Origin: Nitrospinaceae bacterium
Lineage (GTDB): Bacteria; Nitrospinota; Nitrospinia; Nitrospinales; VA-1
Length of the DNA stretch: 5,623 nt
Direction of reading: 5' to 3'
Assembly: GCA_029261435.1 (NCBI GenBank)
Contig: JAJDBI010000039.1
Coordinates: forward strand, 1 to 5,623
Positions 5,515-5,623 of this stretch are shown piece by piece (position 1 is the stretch's first letter; the number at the start of each line of letters is the position of its first letter). Both the position numbers and the translations under genes were made by a program. Under the pieces are notes generated by a model. It had not been told where the DNA came from and made no database searches. It saw only the letters and a list, made by a program, of their open reading frames with translations.

Positions 5515-5623
5515 TCAGTTAAACCTATAAATAAAGCCTCCATATCCATTAATTCCTGCTGTGCTAAATCCTCCTACCTCAACATAGTCTTTATCTAGAA
5601 GGTTTTCACCCCTAAGAGTCAGG
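5515..5623 (-). CDS. TonB-dependent outer-membrane receptor, C-terminal fragment (partial)
   Basis: The minus strand from the window edge to a TGA stop (complement of 5515-5517) encodes 36 residues or slightly fewer of a protein whose start lies beyond the right edge. The visible end reads as the last two beta-strands of a TonB-dependent receptor barrel: 'LRGENLLDKDYVEVGGF' followed by 'GINGYGGFIYRFN'. The E-N-L-x-D-K-x-Y turn and the terminal Y-R-F are hallmarks of these receptors. The usual final residue is the Phe recognised by the BAM complex. Here one Asn follows it. These receptors take up siderophores, cobalamin or other scarce nutrients using TonB energy. The ligand cannot be told from this fragment. 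Confidence 0.85.
   Translation of the reverse strand, partial: LTLRGENLLDKDYVEVGGFSTAGINGYGGFIYRFN

Overview
The window reads as chromosomal DNA of a Gram-negative (diderm) bacterium. It encodes the C-terminus of a TonB-dependent outer-membrane receptor, an Slp-type lipoprotein, an AsmA-like membrane-anchored protein and an exported DUF4197 protein, all of which are envelope components of double-membraned bacteria. Coding is moderately AT-rich. Proteobacteria or a neighbouring diderm phylum fits, but I cannot name a genus. I see no rRNA, complete tRNA, CRISPR array, transposase or integrase.

Layout from left to right: (1) A minus-strand AsmA-like gene starts at 670 and runs off the left edge. 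(2) A 261-base divergent intergenic region carries two inverted repeats and a possible promoter. (3) A plus-strand TVP38/TMEM64 (DedA/VTT) membrane protein lies at 932-1612. (4) A plus-strand secreted DUF4197 protein lies at 1757-2494, with its own good sigma70-like promoter. (5) A short intergenic region holds a TATAAA box followed by a perfect palindrome that looks like a tRNA-Leu anticodon arm. (6) A long plus-strand GT39/ArnT-like glycosyltransferase ends at 4672. It has no usable ATG start and carries an unexplained six-cysteine C-terminal extension. (7) An Slp-family lipoprotein lies at 4754-5281, with a textbook Shine-Dalgarno and an extended -10 element. (8) A 233-base convergent intergenic region contains another palindrome. 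(9) The minus-strand C-terminus of a TonB-dependent receptor lies at 5515-5623.

The genes share a theme of envelope biogenesis and maintenance: lipid/membrane trafficking (AsmA-like, VTT), periplasmic protein (DUF4197), lipid-linked sugar transfer to an envelope acceptor (GT39), outer-membrane lipoprotein (Slp) and nutrient uptake (receptor). They do not look like one operon: most genes are separated by 66-145 bases with separate promoter candidates, and orientation changes twice. The most unusual part is the glycosyltransferase, because of its doubtful start, its altered donor-side motif and its C-terminal Cys-rich domain. It is followed by Slp, and this pair is bracketed by two similar palindromes, which would fit an acquired block, although that is inference.
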